From assembly GCA_031277075.1 (NCBI GenBank), contig JAISLV010000108.1:1-8507 (forward strand): DNA of 8,507 nt, written 5' to 3'. The stretch is from Endomicrobium sp. GTDB taxonomy: Bacteria; Elusimicrobiota; Endomicrobiia; Endomicrobiales; Endomicrobiaceae. Below the pieces are notes generated by a model that was not told where the DNA came from, ran no database searches, and worked only from the letters and a program-made list of their open reading frames with translations. Below are positions 1 to 6,136 of the stretch, piece after piece (position 1 is the first letter of the stretch; each line of letters begins with the position of its first letter). The translations under genes were made by a program, and so were the position numbers.

Positions 1-1
1 A

Positions 2-106
2 AAGAAAGTCGCCCCGAGAGTAAAAGCGTCGGGTAAAATTCTTACGACTTCGCCTAAAAAGGCTAAAACTGCGGTAAAAAAAGAAAAAACGGCGAAAGAA
101 AAATAA
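2..106 (+). CDS. C-terminal fragment of a Lys/Ala-rich basic protein (possibly ribosomal protein L31)
   Basis: The frame is open from the window edge to a TAA at 104-106 and encodes 34 residues: a short KKVAPRVKASGK-like stretch followed by a tail almost wholly of Lys, Ala, Thr and Glu (ending KKEKTAKEK). The strong terminator immediately downstream confirms that a + strand gene ends here. Low-complexity basic tails of this kind are seen on ribosomal proteins and histone H1-like nucleoid proteins. In many bacteria rpmE (L31) lies directly upstream of prfA, so L31 with an extended tail is the best guess from context. No diagnostic L31 motif is inside the window, so the identity is unproven and I give no gene symbol. 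Confidence 0.6.
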   Translation, partial: KKVAPRVKASGKILTTSPKKAKTAVKKEKTAKEK

Positions 107-119
107 ACTATAAATCAAA

Positions 120-165
120 AACGCGGCAGGACTATTTCAAAATAATAGTTCTGCCGCGTTTTTTT
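120..165 (+). terminator. Strong rho-independent terminator after the upstream gene
   Basis: A 17-base stem (120-136 with 144-160, one G-T wobble pair) closes a 7-base loop and is followed directly by a run of seven T (159-165). It starts 13 bases after the TAA of the upstream gene. A run of A (117-121) precedes the stem, so it could also act weakly on the opposite strand. It separates the upstream gene from the prfA unit, which therefore needs its own promoter. Confidence 0.93.
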
Positions 166-197
166 GGGAAGTTAAAGCGCGTAGAAATTTGGAAACC

Positions 198-203
198 TAT
201 AAT
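198..203 (+). promoter_or_regulatory. Candidate -10 box for the prfA-prmC-murA unit
   Basis: A perfect TATAAT lies 33 bases after the terminator and 52 bases before the prfA ATG. The -35 region is poor: the nearest resemblance is TTAAAG at 172-177, with an over-long 20-base spacer. A promoter is expected here because the preceding terminator is strong. The predicted start would be near 210, giving a leader of about 45 bases. The box sequence is seen; its function is inferred. Confidence 0.42.
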
Positions 204-255
204 TTTTTGTTGCGGCTGACAATTCTATACGCCATATCTTGCCGTATTTAAAAAA

Positions 256-1326
256 ATGTATTTAGACAAACTCAAATCATTATACGAACAATTGAAAGAC
301 GTTGAGAAACAGCTCGGCGATTCTGCCGTTATTTCTAACCAAGAACTTTACCGCGAGCTTACAAAGCGGCATTCCTATCTTTCGCCTCTGGCTGATAAAT
401 ACGAGCAATATTCAAAACTTCTAAAAGATATTGCGGACGCCGAAGAATTAAAAAAGTCCGTTGACGAAGAAATGCGCGATATGGCGTCCGCCGAATACGG
501 CGATTTGTCGGCTAAAAAAGAAAAAATTGAAAACGAAATAAAATTTTTACTTATTCCGCCGGATCCTAACGACGATAAAAATATTATTATTGAAATACGC
601 GCAGGGACAGGCGGAGAAGAAGCCGCTTTGTTTGCCGGCGACTTGTTTAGAATGTATACGCGTTTTGCCGAAAGAAACGGCTGGAAATATGAAATTATAG
701 ACGCAAATCCCACAGGGCTTGGCGGCTATAAAGAAGTTATTTTTGAAATAGAAGGCTCTAAAGTTTGGCGTTATATGAAGTTTGAAAGAGGCGCGCACAG
801 GGTTCAAAGAGTGCCTGATACCGAAGCCTCAGGCAGAGTGCATACTTCGGCGGTAACCGTAGCCGTTTTGCCCGAAGCGCAAGAAGTGGACGTTGAAATA
901 AAAACCGAAGAGTTGAGGATTGACACTTATAGAGCTTCTGGCGCGGGCGGTCAGCACGTCAACAAAACCGACTCGGCTATAAGAATTACGCATTTGCCCA
1001 CAGGTCTTGTAGTAGCTTGCCAAGACGAAAGAAGCCAAATAAAAAACAGAGCAAAAGCCTTCAAAGTTTTGCGCGCAAAACTTTACGAACAGAAACTTTT
1101 AGAACACGAAAAACAAATTTCAAGCGATAGAAAGCAGCAAGTCGGAAGCGGCGACCGCTCTGAAAAAATAAGAACTTATAATTTCCCGCAAAATAGAATT
1201 ACCGACCACAGAATAGGGTTTAGCGTCTACAATATAACTGAAGTAATGGACGGCGATTTGTCGGAGCTTGTAGAAAAACTTATGGAATTCGACGCGCAGC
1301 ACAGATTAGAAGCAATTAATAATTAA
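256..1326 (+). CDS. prfA: Peptide chain release factor 1 (RF1)
   Basis: Class I release factor that reads UAA and UAG in the ribosomal A site and triggers hydrolysis of peptidyl-tRNA. The 356-residue length is typical of full-length bacterial RF1. The N-terminal ~100 residues are charged and helical, as expected for domain 1. The central part carries the codon-recognition tripeptide as Pro187-Asp188-Thr189, in the context RVPDTEASGRVHTSA; this PxT form is RF1-type, where RF2 has SPF. The catalytic GGQ is at 231-233 (SGAGGQHVNKTDSAIR), and the conserved YNFPQNRITDHR block is near the C-terminus. The start at 256 gives an N-terminus like that of known RF1 proteins. The upstream sequence is A-rich (TTTAAAAAA) without a Shine-Dalgarno. 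The next gene encodes PrmC, which methylates Gln233. Confidence 0.97.
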   Translation: MYLDKLKSLYEQLKDVEKQLGDSAVISNQELYRELTKRHSYLSPLADKYEQYSKLLKDIADAEELKKSVDEEMRDMASAEYGDLSAKKEKIENEIKFLLIPPDPNDDKNIIIEIRAGTGGEEAALFAGDLFRMYTRFAERNGWKYEIIDANPTGLGGYKEVIFEIEGSKVWRYMKFERGAHRVQRVPDTEASGRVHTSAVTVAVLPEAQEVDVEIKTEELRIDTYRASGAGGQHVNKTDSAIRITHLPTGLVVACQDERSQIKNRAKAFKVLRAKLYEQKLLEHEKQISSDRKQQVGSGDRSEKIRTYNFPQNRITDHRIGFSVYNITEVMDGDLSELVEKLMEFDAQHRLEAINN

Positions 1327-1394
1327 AGTTAAAAATATTTCTTTTAATAATCGCGCAAAAACGCGCTCATAAATCCTTAATTTCAATTTTTATT

Positions 1395-2261
1395 ATGCAA
1401 AATAACGTATATTCCGTTTTAAATTGCGCAAAAGAATTTTTGCGTTCAATAAAAATTGACGATTACAAAGCGTCTGCCGAAGAACTTTTGAGCGCGGTAT
1501 TAAAGATTAAACGTTCAAAACTTGCCGCTGTCAGAGAACAAAAACTTACCGAAAAAGAAATTTCTTTATTCAATTTATATATTCAAAGACGAGCCAAAAG
1601 AGAGCCTGCGGCTTATATTTTAGGTTCTTGCGGGTTTATGGGTTTTGAGTTTATAGTAAATGAAAACGTTTTAATCCCAAGAACCGAGACGGAACTGTTG
1701 ACGGAAGAGGTTTTAAGAGCTTGTAGTTTTGAAAAAGAGAGGAACGCTTTTTGCGGCGGGCTGACTGTTTTAGATTTGTGCGCGGGCTGCGGCTGTATTG
1801 CGGTAAGCCTGTCAAAACTCGGCGGGTTTAAAGCAATTTACGCTTTGGATATCAGTTTGAAAGCTCTAGAAATCGCCGAAAAAAACGCTAAAATTAACGA
1901 AGCTGAAAATATAATTTTTTTACAGAGCGATATATTTCATTCGGTCAAAGATAAAAAATTTGATATAATAGTTTCAAATCCTCCTTACGTTTCCGAAAGC
2001 GAATACGCAGCTTTAGAACCTGAATTAAAATATGAGCCGCAAATTGCCTTAATGACAGGCGAAGACGGCTTATTTTTTTATAGGCGTATCGCGCGGCAGG
2101 CGGGCGCGTATTTAAACGGCGGCGGACAAATTTTTTTGGAGTTAAACGCAAATAAAGCCGAAGAAATTAAAGACATATTTTCGCGTTCGGGTTTTAAAAA
2201 TATAAAAATAATCAAAGACTATTCTGATTTGCCTAGAATATTAACGGCGGGTATAAGTTAA
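1395..2261 (+). CDS. prmC: Release factor glutamine N5-methyltransferase (PrmC/HemK)
   Basis: SAM-dependent methyltransferase that modifies the glutamine of the GGQ motif of RF1 and RF2 in the cytoplasm. At 288 residues it is close to the ~277 of E. coli PrmC. An N-terminal helical domain (about 1-90) holds the PAAYILG segment (71-77), followed by the LIPRTETELL block (about 93-102; commonly IPRPETE). SAM motif I is VLDLCAGCGCIA (125-136), with Cys at two positions often taken by Gly/Thr and Ser. The acidic LD of the next strand is at 151-152, and the substrate-amide motif NPPY is at 195-198, followed by a PrmC-type YEPxxALMTGEDGL segment. It lies 68 bases after prfA with no strong terminator between, so cotranscription is likely. 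No Shine-Dalgarno is visible before the ATG. Confidence 0.95.
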   Translation: MQNNVYSVLNCAKEFLRSIKIDDYKASAEELLSAVLKIKRSKLAAVREQKLTEKEISLFNLYIQRRAKREPAAYILGSCGFMGFEFIVNENVLIPRTETELLTEEVLRACSFEKERNAFCGGLTVLDLCAGCGCIAVSLSKLGGFKAIYALDISLKALEIAEKNAKINEAENIIFLQSDIFHSVKDKKFDIIVSNPPYVSESEYAALEPELKYEPQIALMTGEDGLFFYRRIARQAGAYLNGGGQIFLELNANKAEEIKDIFSRSGFKNIKIIKDYSDLPRILTAGIS

Positions 2262-2262
2262 A

Positions 2263-3522
2263 TTGGATAAAATAATAATTAAAGGCGCAAAGCCGCTTAG
2301 AGGGACGGTAAAAATTTCGGGTTCAAAAAACTCGGGGCTGCCGATACTTTTTGCCGCGCTTTTAACCGACGAACCTTCTATTATAGAAAACGTTCCGCGC
2401 CTTGCCGATATAAACACTACGGTTTCCTTTATGAATTTTATAGGCAAAAAAACCGTTCAAAAAGGCTCAAAGGTTTTTACGTATCAATCAAAACATTACG
2501 GGCATGTAGCTCCTTACGATTTGGTTAGAAAAATGAGGGCAAGCGTTTTGATTATGGGACCTCTTATCGCAAGGCTTAAGCGCGTTGACGTATCGCTTCC
2601 GGGCGGTTGCGCCATAGGGGCAAGACCTGTTGATATTCATTTAGACGCGTTTAAAAAATTGGGCGCGCAAATTTCGGTTGAAGGCGGTTATGTTAAAATG
2701 ACCGCTCCCGGCGGACTTAAAGGAACGGATATAAATTTTAGATTTGCAAGCGTCGGCGCTACGGAAAACGTTATGCTTGCGGCTGTTTTAGCCAAAGGAA
2801 CTACAAAAATCATCAATGCCGCAAAAGAGCCCGAAATTGAAGATTTAGCGGACGTCTTAAATAAAATGGGCGCAGACGTCAAAGGCGCGGGAACGAAACT
2901 TATTGTAATAAAAGGCGTTGAAAAACTTAAAGGTTTTAAACATTCCGTTATACCCGATAGAATAGAAGCGGCTACTTATCTGCTTGCCTCGGCGATTACT
3001 AAAGGCGAAATTACGCTTCAAAACGTCTGCCCGCCGCATTTGCGCGCGGTAATTGATAAACTTAAAAAATCGGGTCTTTCAATCGGCGAAAGAGGAAACG
3101 AAATTGCGGCAAAATGGACTAAAGAGCTAAAACCCATAAATATAAGCACGGCGGTTTATCCGGGTTTTCCTACGGACGTTCAGGCGCAGTGGACGGCTTT
3201 AATGTGCTTGCTGAAAGGCAAATCAAAAGTTTGCGAAAATGTTTTTGAAAACAGGTTTTTGCATATTGCGGAACTTCAGCGTTTCGGAGCAAATACGGCT
3301 ATTGACGGCAAATGCGTAAATATAGACGGCGTCAAAGAATTTTCGGGCGCGCCCGTAATGGTTTCAGATTTAAGAGCAGGCGCGGCTCTCGTTCTTGCAG
3401 GGCTTGCCGCAAAAGGCAAAACTGTAATTTCAAGGATTTACCATTTAGACAGAGGCTACGAAATGCTTGAAAAAAAATTTAAAAAGCTCGGCGCGGATAT
3501 CAGAAGAGTAAAAAGCGCGTAA
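2263..3522 (+). CDS. murA: UDP-N-acetylglucosamine 1-carboxyvinyltransferase (MurA)
   Basis: Transfers enolpyruvate from PEP to UDP-GlcNAc, the first committed step of peptidoglycan synthesis, in the cytoplasm. The 419-residue length equals that of E. coli MurA. Lys22 (KISGSKN), Arg92 (KMRAS), Cys116 (SLPGGCAIGARPVD), Asp305 (FPTDVQAQ), Asp369 and Arg371 (SDLRAG) and Arg397 (LDRGYE) line up with known substrate-binding or catalytic residues. Cys116 at the PEP-reactive position means the fosfomycin-sensitive form is retained, not the Asp variant. The start is TTG, one base after the prmC TAA. It gives an MDK N-terminus matching E. coli, and no ATG fits as well. With no Shine-Dalgarno, translational coupling to prmC is likely. 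Confidence 0.97.
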   Translation: MDKIIIKGAKPLRGTVKISGSKNSGLPILFAALLTDEPSIIENVPRLADINTTVSFMNFIGKKTVQKGSKVFTYQSKHYGHVAPYDLVRKMRASVLIMGPLIARLKRVDVSLPGGCAIGARPVDIHLDAFKKLGAQISVEGGYVKMTAPGGLKGTDINFRFASVGATENVMLAAVLAKGTTKIINAAKEPEIEDLADVLNKMGADVKGAGTKLIVIKGVEKLKGFKHSVIPDRIEAATYLLASAITKGEITLQNVCPPHLRAVIDKLKKSGLSIGERGNEIAAKWTKELKPINISTAVYPGFPTDVQAQWTALMCLLKGKSKVCENVFENRFLHIAELQRFGANTAIDGKCVNIDGVKEFSGAPVMVSDLRAGAALVLAGLAAKGKTVISRIYHLDRGYEMLEKKFKKLGADIRRVKSA

Positions 3523-3618
3523 TTATATATATAAAACTCTAATTTATTAAGGAATAAACGGGCGGCTTTCTTGCGGGGGAATACAAAAACAGAATTTTTG
3601 ACGGAAAAATCTAGGACA

Positions 3619-3647
3619 TTGACCATTTGTTTTAGAAATGGCAAAAT
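3619..3647 (+). promoter_or_regulatory. Weak promoter candidate upstream of lpxC-fabZ (distal)
   Basis: TTGACC (3619-3624, 5 of 6 to the -35 consensus) is separated by 17 bases from CAAAAT (3642-3647, 4 of 6 to the -10 consensus). The spacer contains the CCATTT/AAATGG hairpin arms. A start here would leave a leader of roughly 118 bases before lpxC. In AT-rich DNA such matches arise by chance, so support is modest. Confidence 0.3.
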
Positions 3648-3714
3648 ACTTTCTTACGGCAGATTTTTGAAACTGTAAACGGAGTAGCTATATTTTTTTA
3701 TGCTTGTTTAGAAT

Positions 3715-3744
3715 TTCTCAATCGGCAGTTTGTTTATATAAAAT
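3715..3744 (+). promoter_or_regulatory. Weak promoter candidate upstream of lpxC-fabZ (proximal)
   Basis: TTCTCA (3715-3720, 4 of 6) is separated by 18 bases from TAAAAT (3739-3744, 5 of 6) inside a very AT-rich stretch. A start near 3751 would leave a leader of about 20 bases before the lpxC ATG. This is an alternative to the distal candidate. The gene has only a poor ribosome site (GAGAACGGG about 10 bases before the ATG). Confidence 0.28.
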
Positions 3745-3771
3745 AAATATTTTAGAGAACGGGTAAAAATA

Positions 3772-5115
3772 ATGGCAAAGCAGACTACAATTTTAAAAGA
3801 AGTTTTTGTTGAAGGCGTCGGACTTCATTCGGGGAAAAACAGCAAAGTAGTTTTTAAGCCCGCTCAGGCAGGTAAAGGGATATGTTTTATAAGGGTTGAT
3901 TTGCCAAATAAACAGGAAATTGAAGCCGTTTGGCAAAACGCGGCGTCGGGGCAGGCAATACGCGGGAGCGTAATAGAAAAAAACGGCGCGCGGATTTACA
4001 CTATTGAACACATAATGTCTGCCGCGTCGGCTTTAGGCATAGACAATATGCTCGTTGAAATAAATAACAGCGAGCCGCCTATTCTTGACGGCAGCGCAAA
4101 AATTTTCGCAAAAACGCTTTCCGACGCGGGAATTAAAGAGCTTGAAAGCCCGAGGCAATATTATGCGCTGAAAGAACCCGTTCATTTTGAAGCGGGTAAA
4201 ACAAAAATCTCAGCATATCCAAGCGACAAACTAGAAATAGAATGTTCCATATCCTTTAATCATCCTTATTTGCGCCATCAAGAAATGAAAATTGAAAACA
4301 TCAATAAAGAGTTTTATATAAACGAGCTTGCGTCGGCAAAAACTTTTTGTTTTGATTACGAAATAGAAGCGCTTCAAAAAAGCGGTCTTGCGCTGGGCGG
4401 AAATATGGATAACGCCATTGTCGTCTCTTTAGACGGCATACACAATAAAGAGCCTTTGCGCTATTGCGACGAATTTGTCCGCCATAAAATTTTAGATTTA
4501 ATCGGCGACATATATTTAGCTGGAAAACCTATAAAAGCAAGAATTGTCGCGGATAGACCCGGACATCAAAACAATATAGGTTTTGTAAAGGAATTTATAA
4601 AAAAAGCCGTTATTGAAACGGAAGCGGTCGCGGAGGATAAAGTGAAAGAAGAGAAATTAATAGAGGGCGAAAGAATATTAAGCCACGAGGAAATCCTCAA
4701 AATTATACCCCATAGGTTTCCTATAATAATGGTGGACAAAGTTAAACTTAACGACGCCGAGCCTCAAAAAGTTACGGGCTATAAATGCGTCAGCGGGAAC
4801 GAAGGATTTTTTCAGGGGCATTTTCCCGGAAATCCTATAATGCCGGGCGTATTGATAGTAGAGGCTATGGCTCAAACTTCCTGCGTAATGCTCCTTTCAA
4901 AAAATGAAATGAGAAACAGTTACGCTTATTTTATGTCTATAGACAATGCGAAATTTAGAAAACCCGTAAAGCCCGGCGATTATTTAGAGATGAAAGTTGA
5001 AATAGTAAAAGGCGGAACGAGGCGAGGCAAGGTAAAAGGTCAGGCTTTTGTCGACGGCGTTTTAGCTACGGAAGTTGAGTTCGCGTTTGTTGTGGTAAGC
5101 AAAAACGATAATTAA
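3772..5115 (+). CDS. lpxC/fabZ: Bifunctional LpxC-FabZ fusion: UDP-3-O-acyl-GlcNAc deacetylase / 3-hydroxyacyl-ACP dehydratase
   Basis: One 447-residue frame carries two enzymes. Residues ~1-282 are LpxC, the zinc deacetylase that commits UDP-3-O-acyl-GlcNAc to lipid A. It has the N-terminal GVGLHSGK, Glu79-His80 (IEHIMSA), DGSA, the zinc motif HKILDLIGD giving His238 and Asp242, and His265 (RPGHQNN), the counterpart of the E. coli catalytic histidine. A charged linker (~283-302) follows. Residues ~303-447 are FabZ, the dehydratase of 3-hydroxyacyl-ACP, with IIPHRFPIIMVDKV, catalytic His350 (GHFPGNPIMPGV) and Glu364 (EAMAQ), spaced 14 as in known FabZ. Fusions of this type are known from Bacteroidota and related groups. 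Placing the enzyme that consumes 3-hydroxyacyl-ACP beside the lipid A deacetylase links fatty-acid and lipid A flux. No frame break is present. Confidence 0.97.
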   Translation: MAKQTTILKEVFVEGVGLHSGKNSKVVFKPAQAGKGICFIRVDLPNKQEIEAVWQNAASGQAIRGSVIEKNGARIYTIEHIMSAASALGIDNMLVEINNSEPPILDGSAKIFAKTLSDAGIKELESPRQYYALKEPVHFEAGKTKISAYPSDKLEIECSISFNHPYLRHQEMKIENINKEFYINELASAKTFCFDYEIEALQKSGLALGGNMDNAIVVSLDGIHNKEPLRYCDEFVRHKILDLIGDIYLAGKPIKARIVADRPGHQNNIGFVKEFIKKAVIETEAVAEDKVKEEKLIEGERILSHEEILKIIPHRFPIIMVDKVKLNDAEPQKVTGYKCVSGNEGFFQGHFPGNPIMPGVLIVEAMAQTSCVMLLSKNEMRNSYAYFMSIDNAKFRKPVKPGDYLEMKVEIVKGGTRRGKVKGQAFVDGVLATEVEFAFVVVSKNDN

Positions 5116-5127
5116 GAACTAGAAATT

Positions 5128-5191
5128 TGCGGCGCATTGCTTGGGTTGAAATTTTTATCTGCGGGGCGTCTGCGCCGTCAAGCCCGCCGCA
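5128..5191. repeat. Nested GC-rich inverted repeat (REP-like)
   Basis: Outer arms TGCGGCG (5128-5134) and CGCCGCA (5185-5191) are perfect complements. Inside them GGCG (5165-5168) and CGCC (5173-5176) close a TCTG tetraloop. An alternative GCGGG/CCCGC pairing (5161-5165 with 5183-5187) is also possible. The outer stem is followed by a broken T-rich run (TTTCTTT), so it could weakly terminate transcription, but it resembles a REP-like intergenic palindrome as much as a terminator. Confidence 0.45.
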
Positions 5192-5257
5192 TTTCTTTGC
5201 GGATGCGTTATTTAAAGGCTGCGTCTTGCAAATTTGGCGGGAAATTTCGTTTTGCCG

Positions 5258-5281
5258 CGCCGCTCTGCGGGCGACATTTTT
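5258..5281 (+). terminator. Possible weak terminator or attenuator hairpin
   Basis: CGCCGC (5258-5263) pairs with GCGGGCG (5267-5273) across a TCT triloop, giving six base pairs with one bulged G at 5271. The sequence ACA and then five T (5277-5281) follow. It has the form of a rho-independent terminator, but only 36 bases separate it from the lpxA ATG and no promoter fits in that gap. Full termination would silence lpxA, so partial read-through or a different role is more likely. Confidence 0.3.
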
Positions 5282-5305
5282 GTAAAAGCATAAATTTTTA
5301 ATTTT

Positions 5306-5310
5306 AAGGA
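5306..5310 (+). promoter_or_regulatory. Ribosome binding site of the first lpxA
   Basis: AAGGA lies 7 bases before the ATG at 5318 and fixes that start. The second lpxA has a very similar leader (TTTTAGGATAT against TTTTAAGGATAT), so the duplication that made the pair probably included the ribosome site. Confidence 0.7.
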
Positions 5311-5317
5311 TATTTGA

Positions 5318-6079
5318 ATGATTCACAAAACGGCAATAATTGATAAAACGGCAATAATTGAAGACAATGTTGAAATAGGACCTTACGCCGTTATAGGACC
5401 AGAAACTGTTGTCAAAAGCGGAACTGTTATTCACGGACAATGCGTTTTAGAATACGCCGAGGTCGGACATAACTGCGAAATTTTTAATTTTTCTTCCATA
5501 GGCAAAAGACCGCAGGATTTAAAATATCAGGGCGAAAAAACAAAAGTTATTATCGGAGACGGAACTACAGTCCGCGAATGCGTCACCGTCAACAGAGGCA
5601 CGGCTGCCGCTGGGCAAACCATTATAGGCAAAAATTGTCTGCTCATGTCTTGCTCTCACGTCGCGCACGATTGCATAACCGGCGACAACGTTATAATAGG
5701 ATACGCTTCGGGCATTGCGGGACACGTTGAAATCGGCGATAACGCGATACTTAGCGGCGACGTTGGCATTCATCAATTTGTAAGAATAGGAAAATTCGCA
5801 ATGCTTGGCGGAGGCGCAAAAGTTGTAATGGACATTATCCCTTACGCTATCGCGCAAGGCGACAGAGCCGTTTTGGCGGGCTTAAATATAGTCGGAATGA
5901 AAAGAAAAAAAATGAAACTTTCCGAAATTGAAGAAGTTAAGAGCGCCTACAGAGTTCTATTTATATCTAAACTTACCTTAAACGACGCTCTTGCAAAACT
6001 TGAAAATAATCCAAGCAGGCACGTTCAAGAAATTATAAAGTTCGTCAAATCTTCTCAGAGAGGAATTGCAAGACCTTAA
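5318..6079 (+). CDS. lpxA: UDP-N-acetylglucosamine acyltransferase (LpxA), copy 1
   Basis: Transfers a 3-hydroxyacyl chain from ACP to the 3-OH of UDP-GlcNAc, the first step of lipid A synthesis. At 253 residues it is slightly shorter than E. coli LpxA (262). Residues ~1-185 are hexapeptide repeats of a left-handed beta-helix ([IV]G-x4 pattern); the rest is the helical C-terminal domain (GLNIVGMKRKKM onward). By hand alignment to E. coli, catalytic His125 is His117, with His122, His144 and His160 as His114, His136 and His152. Lys76 is Lys69 (PQDLKY), and the acyl-chain ruler Gly173 is Gly165. This copy therefore looks like a canonical LpxA, possibly accepting long chains. Glu200 is replaced by Val192, and E. 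coli Arg205 by Lys197. It pairs with a second lpxA downstream. Confidence 0.95.
   Translation: MIHKTAIIDKTAIIEDNVEIGPYAVIGPETVVKSGTVIHGQCVLEYAEVGHNCEIFNFSSIGKRPQDLKYQGEKTKVIIGDGTTVRECVTVNRGTAAAGQTIIGKNCLLMSCSHVAHDCITGDNVIIGYASGIAGHVEIGDNAILSGDVGIHQFVRIGKFAMLGGGAKVVMDIIPYAIAQGDRAVLAGLNIVGMKRKKMKLSEIEEVKSAYRVLFISKLTLNDALAKLENNPSRHVQEIIKFVKSSQRGIARP
5327..5361 (+). repeat. Perfect 17-base tandem repeat, period 18, in the 5' end of lpxA copy 1
   Basis: The 17 bases AAAACGGCAATAATTGA at 5327-5343 recur exactly at 5345-5361. They encode KTAIID-KTAIIE, so the period equals one hexapeptide coil of the beta-helix, with identical codons. Copy 2 keeps the protein pattern here, but its bases have diverged, which points to recent slippage or conversion in copy 1 or to strong local constraint. 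Confidence 0.85.
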
Positions 6080-6124
6080 AATTTATGGGAGTTTGAGTTA
6101 AAATAAAATTTTCCAACTTCTTTT

Positions 6125-6128
6125 AGGA
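6125..6128 (+). promoter_or_regulatory. Ribosome binding site of the second lpxA
   Basis: AGGA lies 8 bases before the ATG at 6137. The 57-base gap from the first lpxA has no clear terminator or promoter, so the two copies are probably on one transcript. Confidence 0.65.
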
Positions 6129-6136
6129 TATAAAAA

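Larger units (their letters stand above)
3523..3771. other. 249-base spacer between murA and lpxC-fabZ
   Basis: No credible gene or clear terminator is seen here. It starts with an AT-palindromic stretch (about 3524-3534) after the murA stop. It contains a small perfect hairpin with CCATTT and AAATGG arms (3623-3628 and 3636-3641, 7-base loop) and two weak promoter candidates listed separately. A 10-codon ATG frame at 3638-3670 has no supporting features. The length suggests that the lipid A block starts a new transcription unit. Confidence 0.6.
5116..5317. other. 202-base GC-rich structured spacer between lpxC-fabZ and the first lpxA
   Basis: This stretch is visibly richer in G and C than its neighbours and full of GCGG/CCGC words. 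It contains the nested inverted repeat at 5128-5191 and the bulged hairpin at 5258-5281, listed separately. A reverse-strand open frame crosses it but has no recognisable protein features and runs into lpxA in antisense, so I regard it as spurious. From 5282 to the lpxA ATG the sequence is AT-rich leader with a good ribosome site. I see no convincing promoter. Confidence 0.6.

Noticed and set aside
216..221. CTGACA as a -35 box for prfA
   Set aside because: No -10-like hexamer at 16-18 bases downstream.
375..713. Reverse-strand open frames inside prfA (also 547-807)
   Set aside because: Antisense shadows of a clear RF1 gene; low-complexity Ser/Phe-rich products.
1352..1365. CGCG-loop-CGCG hairpin between prfA and prmC
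   Set aside because: Only four pairs and no T run after it; not a believable terminator.
3638..3670. 10-codon ATG frame in the murA-lpxC spacer as a leader peptide
   Set aside because: No ribosome site, no control-codon run and no adjoining attenuator.
5066..5440. Reverse-strand open frame of 124 codons across the lpxC-lpxA spacer
   Set aside because: Biased composition from GC-rich palindromes and antisense lpxA, no recognisable motif, and overlap with certain genes at both ends.
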